64,000 nucleotides of DNA from Nocardia pneumoniae NBRC 100136. GTDB lineage: Bacteria > Actinomycetota > Actinomycetes > Mycobacteriales > Mycobacteriaceae. Shown in pieces: positions 8,325 through 17,853 of the stretch. The position numbers and the translations under genes were made by a program. Location: assembly GCF_000308755.1 (NCBI RefSeq), contig NZ_BAGF01000149.1, positions 31,794-95,793 of the forward strand, written 5' to 3'. Each line of letters opens with the position of its first letter. Position 1 is the first letter of the stretch. The notes beneath the pieces were generated by a model. The model did no database searches. It saw only the letters and a list, made by a program, of their open reading frames with translations, and had not been told where the DNA came from.

Positions 8325-9518
8325 ATGACGACTCCCGACGCGGTTCGCGATGATCTGCGCCGCCGGGTGGAAGCCGTACTCGGAGAGCATGATCCGGCCA
8401 CAACCGACGCCGTGACATTTCATCGGGCCAGGTTCGACGCGGGTCTGGCGTGGGTGCACTTCCCGATCGGTCTCGGTGGCCTGGCTGTCGACCGGGAACT
8501 GCAACCGTTCGTCGACGCCCTGTTCGAGCAGGCCGGATCTCCGGGTAACAATGCGGAGGTCAACGGCATCGGTCTGGGCATGGCCGCGCCGACGATCCTC
8601 GCTTACGGCACAGCGGAACAGCGGCAGCGCTTCCTGCGTCCGCTGTGGAGCGGGGAGGAGATCTGGTGCCAGCTGTTCAGTGAACCGGGCGCCGGATCGG
8701 ACCTGGCCGCGGTCGCCACTCGGGCGGTGCGCGACGGCGACGACTGGATCGTCAACGGGCAGAAGGTGTGGACCTCGGTCGCGCACAAGGCGCAGCTGGC
8801 GATCCTGGTGGCGCGCACCGATCCCACCCGGCCGAAGCACGCGGGCCTCACCTACTTCATCTGCGATATGACCGCCCCGGGCGTCGAAGTCCGGCCGCTG
8901 CGGCAGATCACCGGCGAGGCCGAGTTCAACGAAGTCTTCCTCACCGACGTGCGGATCCCGGACGCCCACCGTCTGGGAAAGGAAGGGGAGGGCTGGCGAG
9001 TCGCCACCACCACACTGAACAACGAGCGCGTCTCGATCGGAGGGCGCGCGCTACCCCGGGAGAGCGGAGTAGTCGGTGTCGCCGCCCGCCTCTGGCGAGA
9101 ATCCCCGGAAAAGCGCACCCCCGACCTGCACCATCGGTTGTTGCGATTGTGGGTGGATGCCGAGGTCTCCCGCCTGGCGGCGACCCGACTGCGTCAGCGG
9201 GTGGCGGGCGGTCAACCGGGGCCGGAAACCTCCGCGGTCAAACTGTCGTTCGCGCGAGTCAACCAGCAGGTGTCCGGATTGGAAGTCGAACTGCACGGTG
9301 AGCATGGCCTGCGATACGACGACTGGACCATGGTGCGCCCGGACCGGGTCGATTTCGCCGGGCGTGGCGCCGGCTACCGCTTTCTGCGGGCCAAAGGCAA
9401 TTCGATCGAGGGCGGCACCTCGGAGATCCTGCGCAACATCATCGCCGAACGCGTCCTCGGCCTGCCGGGCGAAGCCAGGGCCGACAAGGACATCGCCTGG
9501 AAGGACCTGAGCCGATGA
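8325..9518 (+). CDS. Acyl-CoA dehydrogenase, first subunit
   Basis: 397 aa, full-length acyl-CoA dehydrogenase. Middle domain motifs CQLFSEPGAGSDLA (about 110-125) and VNGQKVWTS (about 143-152) bind FAD; the C-terminal GNSIEGGTSEILRN (about 365-378) is the usual substrate-binding end. The next gene overlaps it by four bases (ATGA) and encodes a second, shorter member, the arrangement of actinobacterial alpha2beta2 dehydrogenases used on bulky or branched acyl-CoAs such as sterol side chains. Start ATG 8325 follows GGAGGATGA closely. Confidence 0.88.
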   Translation: MTTPDAVRDDLRRRVEAVLGEHDPATTDAVTFHRARFDAGLAWVHFPIGLGGLAVDRELQPFVDALFEQAGSPGNNAEVNGIGLGMAAPTILAYGTAEQRQRFLRPLWSGEEIWCQLFSEPGAGSDLAAVATRAVRDGDDWIVNGQKVWTSVAHKAQLAILVARTDPTRPKHAGLTYFICDMTAPGVEVRPLRQITGEAEFNEVFLTDVRIPDAHRLGKEGEGWRVATTTLNNERVSIGGRALPRESGVVGVAARLWRESPEKRTPDLHHRLLRLWVDAEVSRLAATRLRQRVAGGQPGPETSAVKLSFARVNQQVSGLEVELHGEHGLRYDDWTMVRPDRVDFAGRGAGYRFLRAKGNSIEGGTSEILRNIIAERVLGLPGEARADKDIAWKDLSR

Positions 9519-10615
9519 GCGACATCCTGCTGCTCGACACCGATGTCGAGACCTCCTTGCGGAGCGCGGTGCGTGACCTGCTCACCGCGCGCTGCGATCC
9601 GGCCACGGTTGTCCGGGCCTACGAGGGCGATCGGACACTGACCCGGACGCTGTGGAAATCGATCGCCGACGATCTCGGGCTCGCTGGGCTCCTCATCCCC
9701 GAGGACCGCGGCGGTGCCGGCGGTACCGCTCGGGACGCCGCCGTCGTCCTCGAAGAGCTCGGGCGCTTCGTCGCGCCGGTGCCGTTTCTGACCAGTAGCG
9801 TGATCGCCGCGACCGTCCTGCTCGCAGGCGACTCCGCGCTGGTCGGTCAGCTCGGCGGCGGTGAATGCAGCGCAGCGCTGCTGACGCCGTTCTCCACCGC
9901 GTCGGTGGCCGAGGTCCCGACGCTGACCGCTGATGCCGCCGGCCGGGTGTCCGGCCGCGTCACCAGCGTCGTCGGCGCGCTCGAAGCCGATGTACTGCTG
10001 GCGGCCGTGCAGACGGCGAACGGTACGGAAGTTCACGCGTTGTCGGCCGCCGCGGTCGCGATCGAGCCGGTGGTCTCCCTGGACATGACCCGCCCGCTGG
10101 CCGACGTCCGCGTCGACGCCGTGCCCGGCCGGATCGTCGTCGCGGCCGAATCGGGTTGGGCGGCATTGCAATCGGGTTTGACGATGGGTGCCGCACTGCT
10201 GGCGTCCGAGCAAGCGGGGCTCGCGGCCCGATGCTTGGAGTCGACCGTCGAATATCTGAAGCTGCGCCGCCAGTTCGGTCGTGTGGTGGGCGGATTCCAG
10301 GCGCTCAAACACCGCCTTGCCGACCTCTACGTCGAGGTGGAGTCGGCCTCCGCCGCCGCACGATACGCGGCGGGAACGCTGGCCGCGGCCGACTCCGACA
10401 GCGCTATCGCCACCGCCGTTGCCGCTTCGTACTGCGGAGACATCGCGGTGCGGGCCGCCGAGGAGGCCGTCCAACTGCACGGTGGGATCGGCATGACGTG
10501 GGAGCACCCGGCGCACCTGTACCTCAAACGTGCCAAGGCCGACCAGATCGGACTGGGAAGTCCCGGCCACCATCGGGCGGTTCTGGCCGACCTCGTGGGA
10601 CTGCCGTCCAGGTGA
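9515..10615 (+). CDS. Acyl-CoA dehydrogenase, second subunit
   Basis: 366 aa, the partner subunit. It has the N-terminal and C-terminal helical domains and LKLRRQFGRVVGGFQALKH (about 247-265) typical of the second subunit in paired dehydrogenases, with QLHGGIGMTWEHPAHLYLK near the end. The canonical FAD-contact motif of the middle domain is weak, as often in one subunit of the heterotetramers. Its ATG overlaps the stop of the first subunit, and its TGA overlaps the GTG of the TetR gene, so subunits and regulator are translationally coupled. Confidence 0.86.
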   Translation: MSDILLLDTDVETSLRSAVRDLLTARCDPATVVRAYEGDRTLTRTLWKSIADDLGLAGLLIPEDRGGAGGTARDAAVVLEELGRFVAPVPFLTSSVIAATVLLAGDSALVGQLGGGECSAALLTPFSTASVAEVPTLTADAAGRVSGRVTSVVGALEADVLLAAVQTANGTEVHALSAAAVAIEPVVSLDMTRPLADVRVDAVPGRIVVAAESGWAALQSGLTMGAALLASEQAGLAARCLESTVEYLKLRRQFGRVVGGFQALKHRLADLYVEVESASAAARYAAGTLAAADSDSAIATAVAASYCGDIAVRAAEEAVQLHGGIGMTWEHPAHLYLKRAKADQIGLGSPGHHRAVLADLVGLPSR

Positions 10616-11259
10616 CCGATACGGCGGACCGCTCGCGCGCGGAGGAGACCCGGTCACGGCTGCTCGACGCGGCCGTGGCCGCCTTCGCCGAGCGCGGCTT
10701 CCACGGCGCGACGACGCGCGACATCACAGCGCTCGCCGGAGTGAGCGCCGGAGCCATCTATGTGCACCACCGCTCCAAGGAAGAGCTGCTCTACGAGATC
10801 TCGCGTACCGGTCACCTGGACACATTGGCGCGTGTCCGAGGCGCCATCGCCTCGGCGCACGATCCCGCCGACCAGCTGACGGCGTTGATGCGGGAGTTCG
10901 CCGTCCACCACGCCCGCGCGCACACCGTGGCGCGGATCATCAATTACGAGCTCGCTGCCCTCAGCCACGAACACCAGCAGGAGATCAAGGAAACCCGGCG
11001 GGCGATCGAAGCCGAGGTCCGCGGTGTGATCGAGAAAGGTGTCGCCGCCGGGGTATTCGAGAACTCGAATACGCACATGACCGCCACCGCCTTGCTTTCG
11101 CTGGGGATCGATATCACGCGCTGGTATCGTGAGGACGGCTCCTGGTCATCGGAAGACATCGGTGACTATTACGCCGAGCTTGCCCTGCGAATAGTCGGCG
11201 GCCGGAAGCGGAATGCGCCGACCCCGCTCGATCGCGAGTCGGCTGGCAGCACAAGGTGA
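10612..11259 (+). CDS. TetR family regulator of the catabolic cluster
   Basis: 215 aa. N-terminal HTH: LLDAAVAAFAERGFHGATTR (about 17-36) followed by DITALAGVSAGAIYVHHRSKEELL. The C-terminal ligand domain ends with the KstR2-like pattern ITRWY. GTG 10612 is chosen as start: it overlaps the acyl-CoA dehydrogenase stop by four bases (GTGA), and the longer ORF upstream is only antisense/out-of-frame reading of that gene. Likely a repressor responding to an acyl-CoA intermediate and acting at the palindrome 3993-4010. Confidence 0.85.
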   Translation: MTDTADRSRAEETRSRLLDAAVAAFAERGFHGATTRDITALAGVSAGAIYVHHRSKEELLYEISRTGHLDTLARVRGAIASAHDPADQLTALMREFAVHHARAHTVARIINYELAALSHEHQQEIKETRRAIEAEVRGVIEKGVAAGVFENSNTHMTATALLSLGIDITRWYREDGSWSSEDIGDYYAELALRIVGGRKRNAPTPLDRESAGSTR

Positions 11260-11266
11260 TCCGGAC

Positions 11267-12502
11267 ATGCAGCAGAGCAACGGCGCCGAACTGCTCGCTC
11301 GAATCGCGGGCGGGTTGAATCAGCATGCGCTGGCCTTGTCCGAACGTTTGACGGAGCAGATGCTCGCGATCGAGCCGGAGCTGCGTGGCGACGGCCGGGT
11401 GGAGTCTCTGCTGCGCGCCAGCGTCACCGGAAACGTCGTAATCGCGTTGCACGTCTATGAGCTGGGTCTGGACATCGAGCAGCTCGACGCGCCCGCCGAG
11501 GCGTTGGAGTACGCCCGCCGCATGGCCCAGCGCGGCACCTCCATCACCGCGCTGCTGCGGGCGTACCGCATCGGGCAGCGGCTGTTCATCGACCACATGC
11601 TCGCGGAGATCAGCACCGCGACGAGCGACCGCGAGCTGGTCGCGGCGGCGGTGGCCGAAATGACCGACCGCTCCTTCGCCTACATCGATCGGGTCACCCA
11701 GCAAGTCGTGACCGCCTACCAGGACGAGCGGGACCGGTGGTTGCAGAACCAGATGGCCGTCCGCACGGCCCGGGTGCGTTCGATCCTGTCCGGGCAGCGC
11801 GTCGACCGGGGTGACAGCGAACGTGCGCTGGGATATCGGCTCGACCGGACGCACCTGGGCCTGGTCGTCTGGTCGGAGGCAGGCGCCGATCAACTGCGTG
11901 CGGCCAAGCAGCTGGCGACGACCATCGCCGACCAGCTGCACTGCCAAGGACAACCGCTGCTGATCCCGGCGGACGAATCGACCCTCTGGGCGTGGCTCCC
12001 GCAACCCGAACTGGAGATCGACCCGGCCGCGGTGACCACGCCGAAGGCGACATGGGTTTCGGTAGGCATGCCCGCCACCGGGCTGGAGGGCTTCCGGCTG
12101 ACCCACCGTCAAGCGACACAAGCGCAGGTGGTCGCGATGTCGGCACCGGCGCCGCAGCGCGCCTCGGTGTCGTGTTCGGCGCATATCGGGCCGATCGCGC
12201 TGATGTGCGCCGATCTGGCCGCTACCCGGGCATGGATCGGTGAAGTGCTCGGGCCGCTGGCGCAGGACGACGATGCCACCGCACAGCTGCGCGAGACGGC
12301 GCGCGTCTTTCTGGAGACCAACGGCAGCTTCCAGACGACGGCCGAGCGGCTGGTCCTGCACCGCAACACCGTCCAGTACCGGATCCGCAAGGCGGAGGCA
12401 GCACTGGGGCATCCGCTGCGGGAGGGCCGGCTGAACGTCGAGGTCGCACTGCTGGCCTGCCGATGGTTGGGGGCGACAGTGCTGCAACCGGGCAACGGCT
12501 GA
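11267..12502 (+). CDS. PucR family transcriptional regulator
   Basis: 411 aa. An N-terminal helical sensor-like region, a central GGDEF-like fold remnant, and a C-terminal PucR helix-turn-helix (about 350-400: FLETNGSFQTTAERLVLHRN, then TVQYRIRKAEAALG). Such proteins usually activate catabolic operons. ATG 11267 was chosen for the AAGGTGAT site just upstream; an in-frame ATG at 11213 would overlap the TetR gene. It stands between the TetR gene and the acyl-CoA ligase, so two regulators are embedded in the cluster. Which promoters it controls is not visible. Confidence 0.85.
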   Translation: MQQSNGAELLARIAGGLNQHALALSERLTEQMLAIEPELRGDGRVESLLRASVTGNVVIALHVYELGLDIEQLDAPAEALEYARRMAQRGTSITALLRAYRIGQRLFIDHMLAEISTATSDRELVAAAVAEMTDRSFAYIDRVTQQVVTAYQDERDRWLQNQMAVRTARVRSILSGQRVDRGDSERALGYRLDRTHLGLVVWSEAGADQLRAAKQLATTIADQLHCQGQPLLIPADESTLWAWLPQPELEIDPAAVTTPKATWVSVGMPATGLEGFRLTHRQATQAQVVAMSAPAPQRASVSCSAHIGPIALMCADLAATRAWIGEVLGPLAQDDDATAQLRETARVFLETNGSFQTTAERLVLHRNTVQYRIRKAEAALGHPLREGRLNVEVALLACRWLGATVLQPGNG

Positions 12503-12630
12503 GACGTCTGTCGTGCTGTGCGCACGATCGCTGCGCCTATCTTCATGCGCCCGCACTATGGTCTGGGTCACATCACCTTCTTAACGTGGCGTTCACGCAA
12601 GCGAGCCGCTGCGTTAGCAAGGAGATCGAC

Positions 12631-14106
12631 ATGCACTTCGCCGCCCTACCGGACCTGCGCGCCGGGACCTTCCCCGCCAATCCCTGTCTTGCCGACGACC
12701 TGCGGCGGGTCACCAACGAAGAGTTCCTCGACCTGGTCCGGAAGTACGCCGATCGGTTGTCGGAAGCCGGGATCGGTCGCGACGACGTCGTCGCCGTGAT
12801 GCTGCCCAACCGGCTCGAATTGATCGTGGCCCTGTTCGCGGCCTGGCGGCTGGGCGCCGCGGCGACACCGGTCAACCCGGCGCTGACCCCGGCCGAGTTG
12901 CGATACCAGCTGAACGACGCCCACGCTCGGGTACTGGTTTGCGCCGATGCCGACGAGTCCGGCGATGTCGATGTGCCGCAACGGCTTTCGGTGCCGGAGC
13001 TGGAGCGGCACGAAGGCCGCGCGGGTAGCGTGGAGGCGACCGAGTTCTCCAGCGACACACTGGCGTTGATCATCTACACCAGCGGGTCCACCGGAAGCCC
13101 CAAGGGCGTGGAGCTCACCCACGCGAACATCATGGCGATGGCCGAGACGATGGTCGCGGGCATGCGACTGACCGCCGACGATCACAGCCTGCTCATCCTG
13201 CCGCTGTTCCATGTCAACGGCATCGTCGTCAGCGTGCTGTCGCCGCTGCTCGCGGGCGGCCGGACGACGGTCGCGGGCCGGTTCTCGCCGCAGACGTTTT
13301 TCGACAGGGTCGAGGCGGCGCGGCCGACCTACTTCTCCGCGGTGCCGACCATCTACGCCATGCTGTCGGCGCTGCCCCTATCCGTCCGGCCCGACACCTC
13401 CTCGATCCGATTCGCCCTCTGCGGCGCCGCTCCGATGCCCGTCGAGCTGCTCCTCCGGTTCGAGGAGCGCTACCGGATCCCGATCTACGAGGGCTACGGC
13501 CTGTCGGAGGGGACGTGTGCGAGCGCGAGCAATCCGCTCGACGGCGTCCGCAAACCCGGCACGGTCGGCATCGCGTTACCGGGACAGGAGATCGCCATCG
13601 TCGACAGCGACGGCGCCTTCGTCACCGACGGATCAGCCGGCGAAGTCGTGATCAAAGGCCCGACGGTGATGCGGGGATATCTGGGCCGGCCCGAGGAGAC
13701 CGCGAAGGTCATCGTCGACGGCTGGCTGCACACCGGAGACATCGGCCGCATCGACGCCGACGGCTACCTGACCCTGGTCGACCGCATCAAGGACATGATC
13801 ATCCGCGGCGGTGAGAACATCTCTCCCAAGGAGATCGAGTCCGCGATCTACACCCACCCACAGGTGCTCGAGGCCGCGGTGATCGGGCAACCCCACCCCG
13901 TGTACGGCGAAGTGCCCGTCGCCTTCGTGTCCTATCGCGACGGCGCCGTGGTGGAGCCGGAACGGATGCTCGATCATCTCCGGAAGTCCTTGGCCAGGTA
14001 CAAGCTTCCCGAACTGATCGTGACCGTCGACGAGATCCCGAAGAACCCGGTCGGGAAGATCGACAAGCCGACCCTGCGCGCCCGCTCGGTGCACGCGCCC
14101 GTCTGA
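12631..14106 (+). CDS. Acyl-CoA synthetase (class I adenylate-forming ligase)
   Basis: 491 aa, complete. Phosphate-binding loop IYTSGSTGSPKGVELTH (about 148-164), A5 motif YEGYGLSEGT (about 287-296), A7/A8 GWLHTGDIGRIDADGYL and DMIIRGGENISPKEIE (about 368-400), and the catalytic Lys in PVGKIDKPTLR near the end. All are intact, so it should activate a carboxylic acid to its CoA thioester with ATP. AAGGAG at 12619-12624 fixes the start at 12631; the in-frame ATG at 12463 lies in the previous gene. It probably supplies the substrate to the upstream beta-oxidation genes. Confidence 0.9.
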   Translation: MHFAALPDLRAGTFPANPCLADDLRRVTNEEFLDLVRKYADRLSEAGIGRDDVVAVMLPNRLELIVALFAAWRLGAAATPVNPALTPAELRYQLNDAHARVLVCADADESGDVDVPQRLSVPELERHEGRAGSVEATEFSSDTLALIIYTSGSTGSPKGVELTHANIMAMAETMVAGMRLTADDHSLLILPLFHVNGIVVSVLSPLLAGGRTTVAGRFSPQTFFDRVEAARPTYFSAVPTIYAMLSALPLSVRPDTSSIRFALCGAAPMPVELLLRFEERYRIPIYEGYGLSEGTCASASNPLDGVRKPGTVGIALPGQEIAIVDSDGAFVTDGSAGEVVIKGPTVMRGYLGRPEETAKVIVDGWLHTGDIGRIDADGYLTLVDRIKDMIIRGGENISPKEIESAIYTHPQVLEAAVIGQPHPVYGEVPVAFVSYRDGAVVEPERMLDHLRKSLARYKLPELIVTVDEIPKNPVGKIDKPTLRARSVHAPV

Positions 14107-14139
14107 CTCCTCAGTTCTCTCTCGAAAGACAAGCCTGCC

Positions 14140-15897
14140 ATGGGATTCACAAAACCGGACCTTCCGGACATCGACTACGCCGAATGGAAGACCCGCCCGC
14201 GCGGTGAACGGATTCGCACCGTCGCGCAACACTGGGTCGAGCACGGATTCGGCACCCCTTACGCCGTCTATGTGCTCTATATCGTCAAGTGCGCCCTGTA
14301 CCTCCTCGGTGCGGCGGCGGTCATTTCCCTGACTCCCGGGCTCGGAGCGCTCACCGATGTCACCTCGTGGTGGACCGAGCCGATCGCCTACCAGAAGCTG
14401 GTCGTCTGGACCCTGCTGTTCGAAATCTTCGGCTTCGGCTGCGGTTTCGGGCCGCTCACCACGCGGTTCGTGCCGCCGGTCGGCGGGCTGCTGTATTTCC
14501 TGCGTCCCGGCACGCTGCGGCTGCCGCCGTGGCCGGGGAAGGTGCCGTTCACTCGCGGTGACGAGCGCGGCATCATCGACGTCATCCTGTATGCGGTCGT
14601 GATCGGATCCGGAATTCGCGCATTGCTCGCATCCGGCCACGGTGCGCCACCGGTGGACGGCAGTCACGTAGGCCTGCTCGACCCCACCGTCGTCGTCGCT
14701 CTGGTCGTCGCGCTCGGCCTGCTCGGGTTGCGGGACAAGACGGTGTTTCTGGCCGCCCGCCCCGAGCACTATCTGGTGATGCTGCTGATGTTCTTCGCCC
14801 CGTTCGCCGACATGGTGATCGGACTCGAGCTGGTCATGCTCGCGCTGTGGTGGGGTGCGGCCACGTCCAAGCTCAACCATCACTTCGGCCACGTGGTGGC
14901 TGTCATGATGAGCAACAGCCCCGCCCTGCGGATGCCGTGGCTCAAGCGCAAGATGTACCGCGACCCGCCGCGGGATCTGCGCCCGTCACGGATCCCCGTC
15001 CTGCTGGCCCACGGCGGCACCGTCGTGGAGTACCTGGTTCCCGCCTACCTGGTCTTCTTCGGCGACGGCGGCCCACTGACCTGGGCGGCGATCATCTTCA
15101 TGGCCGTCTTCCACCTGCACATCATCTCCACCGTGCCGATGGGCGTGCCGCTGGAATGGAACATCTTCTTCATCGTCAGCCTGTTCTACCTGTTCGGGCA
15201 CTACGGGTACATCCACGTCCAAGAGCTTCGATCACCGCTGGTGCTCGCGCTGATTCTGTTCTCCGCGGTCGTCGTGGTCCTGGGACATGTTCGCCCGCAA
15301 TGGGTTTCGTTCCTGGCGTCGATGCGCTACTACGCAGGCAACTGGGCCACCAGCGCCTGGTGTTTCCGCGGTGACGCCGAACTGAAGCTCGAGCGGCAGG
15401 TGACCAAGAGCGCCGCGCTGCCGGTCATCCAGTTGACCAAGCTCTACGGGCCGGAGATCGCCGACATGGTGCTCCAGAGCGGAATGGGCTGGCGCTCGAT
15501 GCACACCCACGGCCGGGCGCTCAACGGCCTGATCGCCCGCGCTGTCGACAACGAAGACGATTACACCGTCCGCGACGGAGAAATAGTCGCCGGTCCGCTG
15601 CTGGGCTGGAACTTCGGTGAAGGGCACCTGCACAACGAACAGTTGCTGGCCGCAGTGCAACGTCGCTGCCGGTTCGAGGAAGGCGAGCTGCGCGTCGTCA
15701 TCCTCGAGTCCCAGCCGATCCACCGGCAACGCCAGGCATATCGCATCGTCGACGCCGCGTGCGGTGTCATCGAGGAGGGCTATGTGCTGGTGCGGGACAT
15801 GCTGGCCCGTCAGCCGTGGCCGGAGCCGGGCGATTCGTTCCCGGTTCACCCCGTCGGCCGCGACGACACCCGGAGGCCTTCGGCGGGGGTGCGATGA
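14140..15897 (+). CDS. DUF3556 multi-pass membrane protein
   Basis: 585 aa. Roughly nine to eleven hydrophobic segments between residues 45 and 395, followed by a soluble C-terminal part of about 190 residues. The family is known from actinobacteria as DUF3556 and has no assigned activity. Conserved His-containing loops in the membrane part (FAPFADMVIG, LNHHFGHVVAVMM, HLHIISTVPMGVPLEWN) could bind metal, which would fit an integral-membrane oxygenase or desaturase, but that is inference. The next gene overlaps it by four bases and is a CrtI-like oxidoreductase, so the two products probably act together. Confidence 0.8.
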   Translation: MGFTKPDLPDIDYAEWKTRPRGERIRTVAQHWVEHGFGTPYAVYVLYIVKCALYLLGAAAVISLTPGLGALTDVTSWWTEPIAYQKLVVWTLLFEIFGFGCGFGPLTTRFVPPVGGLLYFLRPGTLRLPPWPGKVPFTRGDERGIIDVILYAVVIGSGIRALLASGHGAPPVDGSHVGLLDPTVVVALVVALGLLGLRDKTVFLAARPEHYLVMLLMFFAPFADMVIGLELVMLALWWGAATSKLNHHFGHVVAVMMSNSPALRMPWLKRKMYRDPPRDLRPSRIPVLLAHGGTVVEYLVPAYLVFFGDGGPLTWAAIIFMAVFHLHIISTVPMGVPLEWNIFFIVSLFYLFGHYGYIHVQELRSPLVLALILFSAVVVVLGHVRPQWVSFLASMRYYAGNWATSAWCFRGDAELKLERQVTKSAALPVIQLTKLYGPEIADMVLQSGMGWRSMHTHGRALNGLIARAVDNEDDYTVRDGEIVAGPLLGWNFGEGHLHNEQLLAAVQRRCRFEEGELRVVILESQPIHRQRQAYRIVDAACGVIEEGYVLVRDMLARQPWPEPGDSFPVHPVGRDDTRRPSAGVR

Positions 15898-17369
15898 CCA
15901 CGGCGATCGTGGTCGGCTCCGGGCCGAACGGGTTGGCCGCCGCCGTCACGCTGGCCCGTCACGGCGTCGACGTCACCGTGCTCGAGGGTGCCGCCACCAT
16001 CGGCGGCGGCACCCGCTCCGGCGAGCTGACCCTCCCCGGCCTGCTGCACGACCACTGTGCGATGGCCCATCCCATGGCTGTCGGCTCACCGTTCTTGACC
16101 GGAATGGACGCGGCCCGATACGGATTGACCTGGGCGTGGCCGGACATAGACTGCGTGCACCCGCTCGACGACGGAACCGCGGGAGTGCTGTATCGATCCG
16201 TCGAGGAGACCGCGGCGGGCCTCGGCCGCGACGGCTCGGTCTGGCGTCATATCTTCGGCGGCCCGTCCGCCGGATACGAGCTGTTGGCCACCGATTTCAT
16301 GCGACCGCTCCTGCGGAGACCGTCGCATCCGCTGCGGTTGGCCCGATTCGGGCTTCCGACGCTGATTCCCGCCACCGCGCTGGGCCGGTTGTTCCGGACC
16401 GAGCAGGGAAGGGCGTTGTTCGCCGGAAACATGGCGCACGGCTGGCAACCGCAGCATCGGATCCTGTCCGCGGCAATCGGTCTCGGTATCACCACCGCCG
16501 GACATCGTCACGGATGGCCGGTCGCGGTGGGCGGCTCGCGAGCGATCACCGACGCCATGGCGGCCGCGTTGACGGATCTGGGTGGCACGATCGAGACCGG
16601 CATCTGGGTCGAGTCGCTCGGTCAGCTGCCGCCCGCCGATCTCGTGATGTTCGACCTCGCCCCAGCCGCGATCGCCGACATCGCCGGTGACCGGCTCCCG
16701 TCGCGGATCTCCCGGGCATACCGGCGATTCCGGCACGGACCGGCCGCCTACAAGGTCAGCCTGGCCGTGGAGGGCGGGATACCGTGGACCAACCCCCACG
16801 CCGGGCAGGCGGGAAGCGTGCACGTCTGCGGAAACGCCGCCGATGTGGTGCGCGCCGAACGCGCGATCCATCAAGGACGGCTTCCCGAACACCCCTTCAT
16901 CATGGTCGGACAGCAGTACCTCGCCGACCCGACGCGATCACGAGGAAACGTACACCCGATCGACCTGTATGCACATGTACCGCAACGGTATTCGGAGGAC
17001 ATCACCGACTTACTGCTCGACGCGATAGAACGGTTCGCACCCGGGTTCCGTGACCGCATCGTCGCCACCGCCGTGGTCGGCCCCGCCGACATGCAGGCCT
17101 ACAACCCCAACTACGTGGCCGGAGATATCCTCACCGGCGACAAGAACGTCCGCCAACTGATCTGTGGGGGACCGCGTATCACTGTGCGCCCCTACCATAT
17201 TGCCGACCGAATGTTCATCTGCTCGGCCGCCGCCCCGCCAGGACCCGGAGCACACGGAATGAGCGGATACAACGCCGCGATCGCGGCACTACGAGAGTTG
17301 GCCATCCCCACCGAGGGGCACGCGAACTCGGCGATCATCACGCGGCGGAGGGCGGATCCATCCCAGTAA
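15894..17369 (+). CDS. CrtI/phytoene desaturase-like FAD oxidoreductase
   Basis: 491 aa. N-terminal FAD motif AIVVGSGPNGLAAAVTLARHG, then VLEGAATIGGGTRSGEL, and a C-terminal flavin segment PGPGAHGMSGYNAA, the hallmark ends of the NAD(P)/FAD phytoene dehydrogenase family. It should desaturate or isomerise a lipidic or isoprenoid substrate at the membrane. ATG 15894 overlaps the DUF3556 stop (ATGA), so translation is coupled. The last four residues (DPSQ) are encoded within the left copy of the direct repeat at 17363-17385, which suggests the original C-terminus may have been altered by insertion of the following segment. Confidence 0.86.
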   Translation: MTTAIVVGSGPNGLAAAVTLARHGVDVTVLEGAATIGGGTRSGELTLPGLLHDHCAMAHPMAVGSPFLTGMDAARYGLTWAWPDIDCVHPLDDGTAGVLYRSVEETAAGLGRDGSVWRHIFGGPSAGYELLATDFMRPLLRRPSHPLRLARFGLPTLIPATALGRLFRTEQGRALFAGNMAHGWQPQHRILSAAIGLGITTAGHRHGWPVAVGGSRAITDAMAAALTDLGGTIETGIWVESLGQLPPADLVMFDLAPAAIADIAGDRLPSRISRAYRRFRHGPAAYKVSLAVEGGIPWTNPHAGQAGSVHVCGNAADVVRAERAIHQGRLPEHPFIMVGQQYLADPTRSRGNVHPIDLYAHVPQRYSEDITDLLLDAIERFAPGFRDRIVATAVVGPADMQAYNPNYVAGDILTGDKNVRQLICGGPRITVRPYHIADRMFICSAAAPPGPGAHGMSGYNAAIAALRELAIPTEGHANSAIITRRRADPSQ

Positions 17370-17385
17370 AGTGTCCTGATGCCCG
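17363..17385 (+). repeat. Left direct repeat bracketing the accessory segment
   Basis: 22 of 23 bases are identical to 23043-23065 and similarity continues about 12 bases to the left (17351-17362 versus 23031-23042, 8 of 12). The right copy is the start region of the MarR gene including its ATG CCC G; here the same bases ATGCCCG occur but lead into no gene. The pair delimits a segment of about 5.7 kb holding a LAL regulator and a frameshifted hisC-like gene, as expected for an insertion with target or promoter duplication. Confidence 0.6.
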
Positions 17386-17529
17386 TTAGGACACCCCACT
17401 CGCAGCGAATCCGCGTCAGCGGAGTGTTCATAGCGTGTCGGCATACCGGTGGCCCCTCCTGATTGCGCCGATCGTTTATCGCGAGCGGGTGGCGATTGCT
17501 GTCAGCGTGGTCGGTCCAGCAGCATGGGT
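17386..17529. other. Short non-coding stretch after the left repeat
   Basis: Continues from the repeat toward the convergent recombinase-like gene. No gene or clear hairpin is seen. The bases after ATGCCCG (17386 on) do not match the MarR gene beyond a few short words, so the remnant ends at the repeat. Confidence 0.3.
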
Positions 17530-17853
17530 TCAGGGGTCGACTTCTTGGACTGCGGCATCGGCTCGCACGTCTAGAACCGCCAGCAGGACCATCCGGCACA
17601 CGGACATGCCCGAAAGGTGTCCCTGCAGCGTCAGCACGGTGTGCGCCTCGGCTCGCCGGCATTCGTGAACGAGATCGACGAATGCCGGCGGCAGTGTCGC
17701 GCTCTGCGGTGTCGGCTCGTGGAATACGGTTCCCAGCGTGTAGCCGAGTGATCTGGCGGCGGTCCGTAGTCTGTCGTCGCTCAAAGTTGGGTCATGGCCA
17801 CGCAGCAGATCGTCGCGTACGTACCCGTAAGCAAGAGGTAGTAGAGAAGTCAT
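17530..17853 (-). CDS. Small recombinase-N-like hypothetical protein
   Basis: 107 aa. It starts with PLAYGYVRDDLL, has GYTLGTVFHEP in the middle and ends with ECRRAEAHTVLTLQGHLSGM, the spaced strands of the small nocardial/streptomycete proteins that resemble the catalytic N-terminus of serine recombinases (the YGYxR start). The catalytic serine and the DNA-binding C-terminus are missing, so it is not a working recombinase. Many actinomycetes carry dozens of such genes in accessory DNA. The role is unknown; its location inside the repeat-bracketed segment fits accessory DNA. Confidence 0.5.
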   Translation of the reverse strand: MTSLLPLAYGYVRDDLLRGHDPTLSDDRLRTAARSLGYTLGTVFHEPTPQSATLPPAFVDLVHECRRAEAHTVLTLQGHLSGMSVCRMVLLAVLDVRADAAVQEVDP

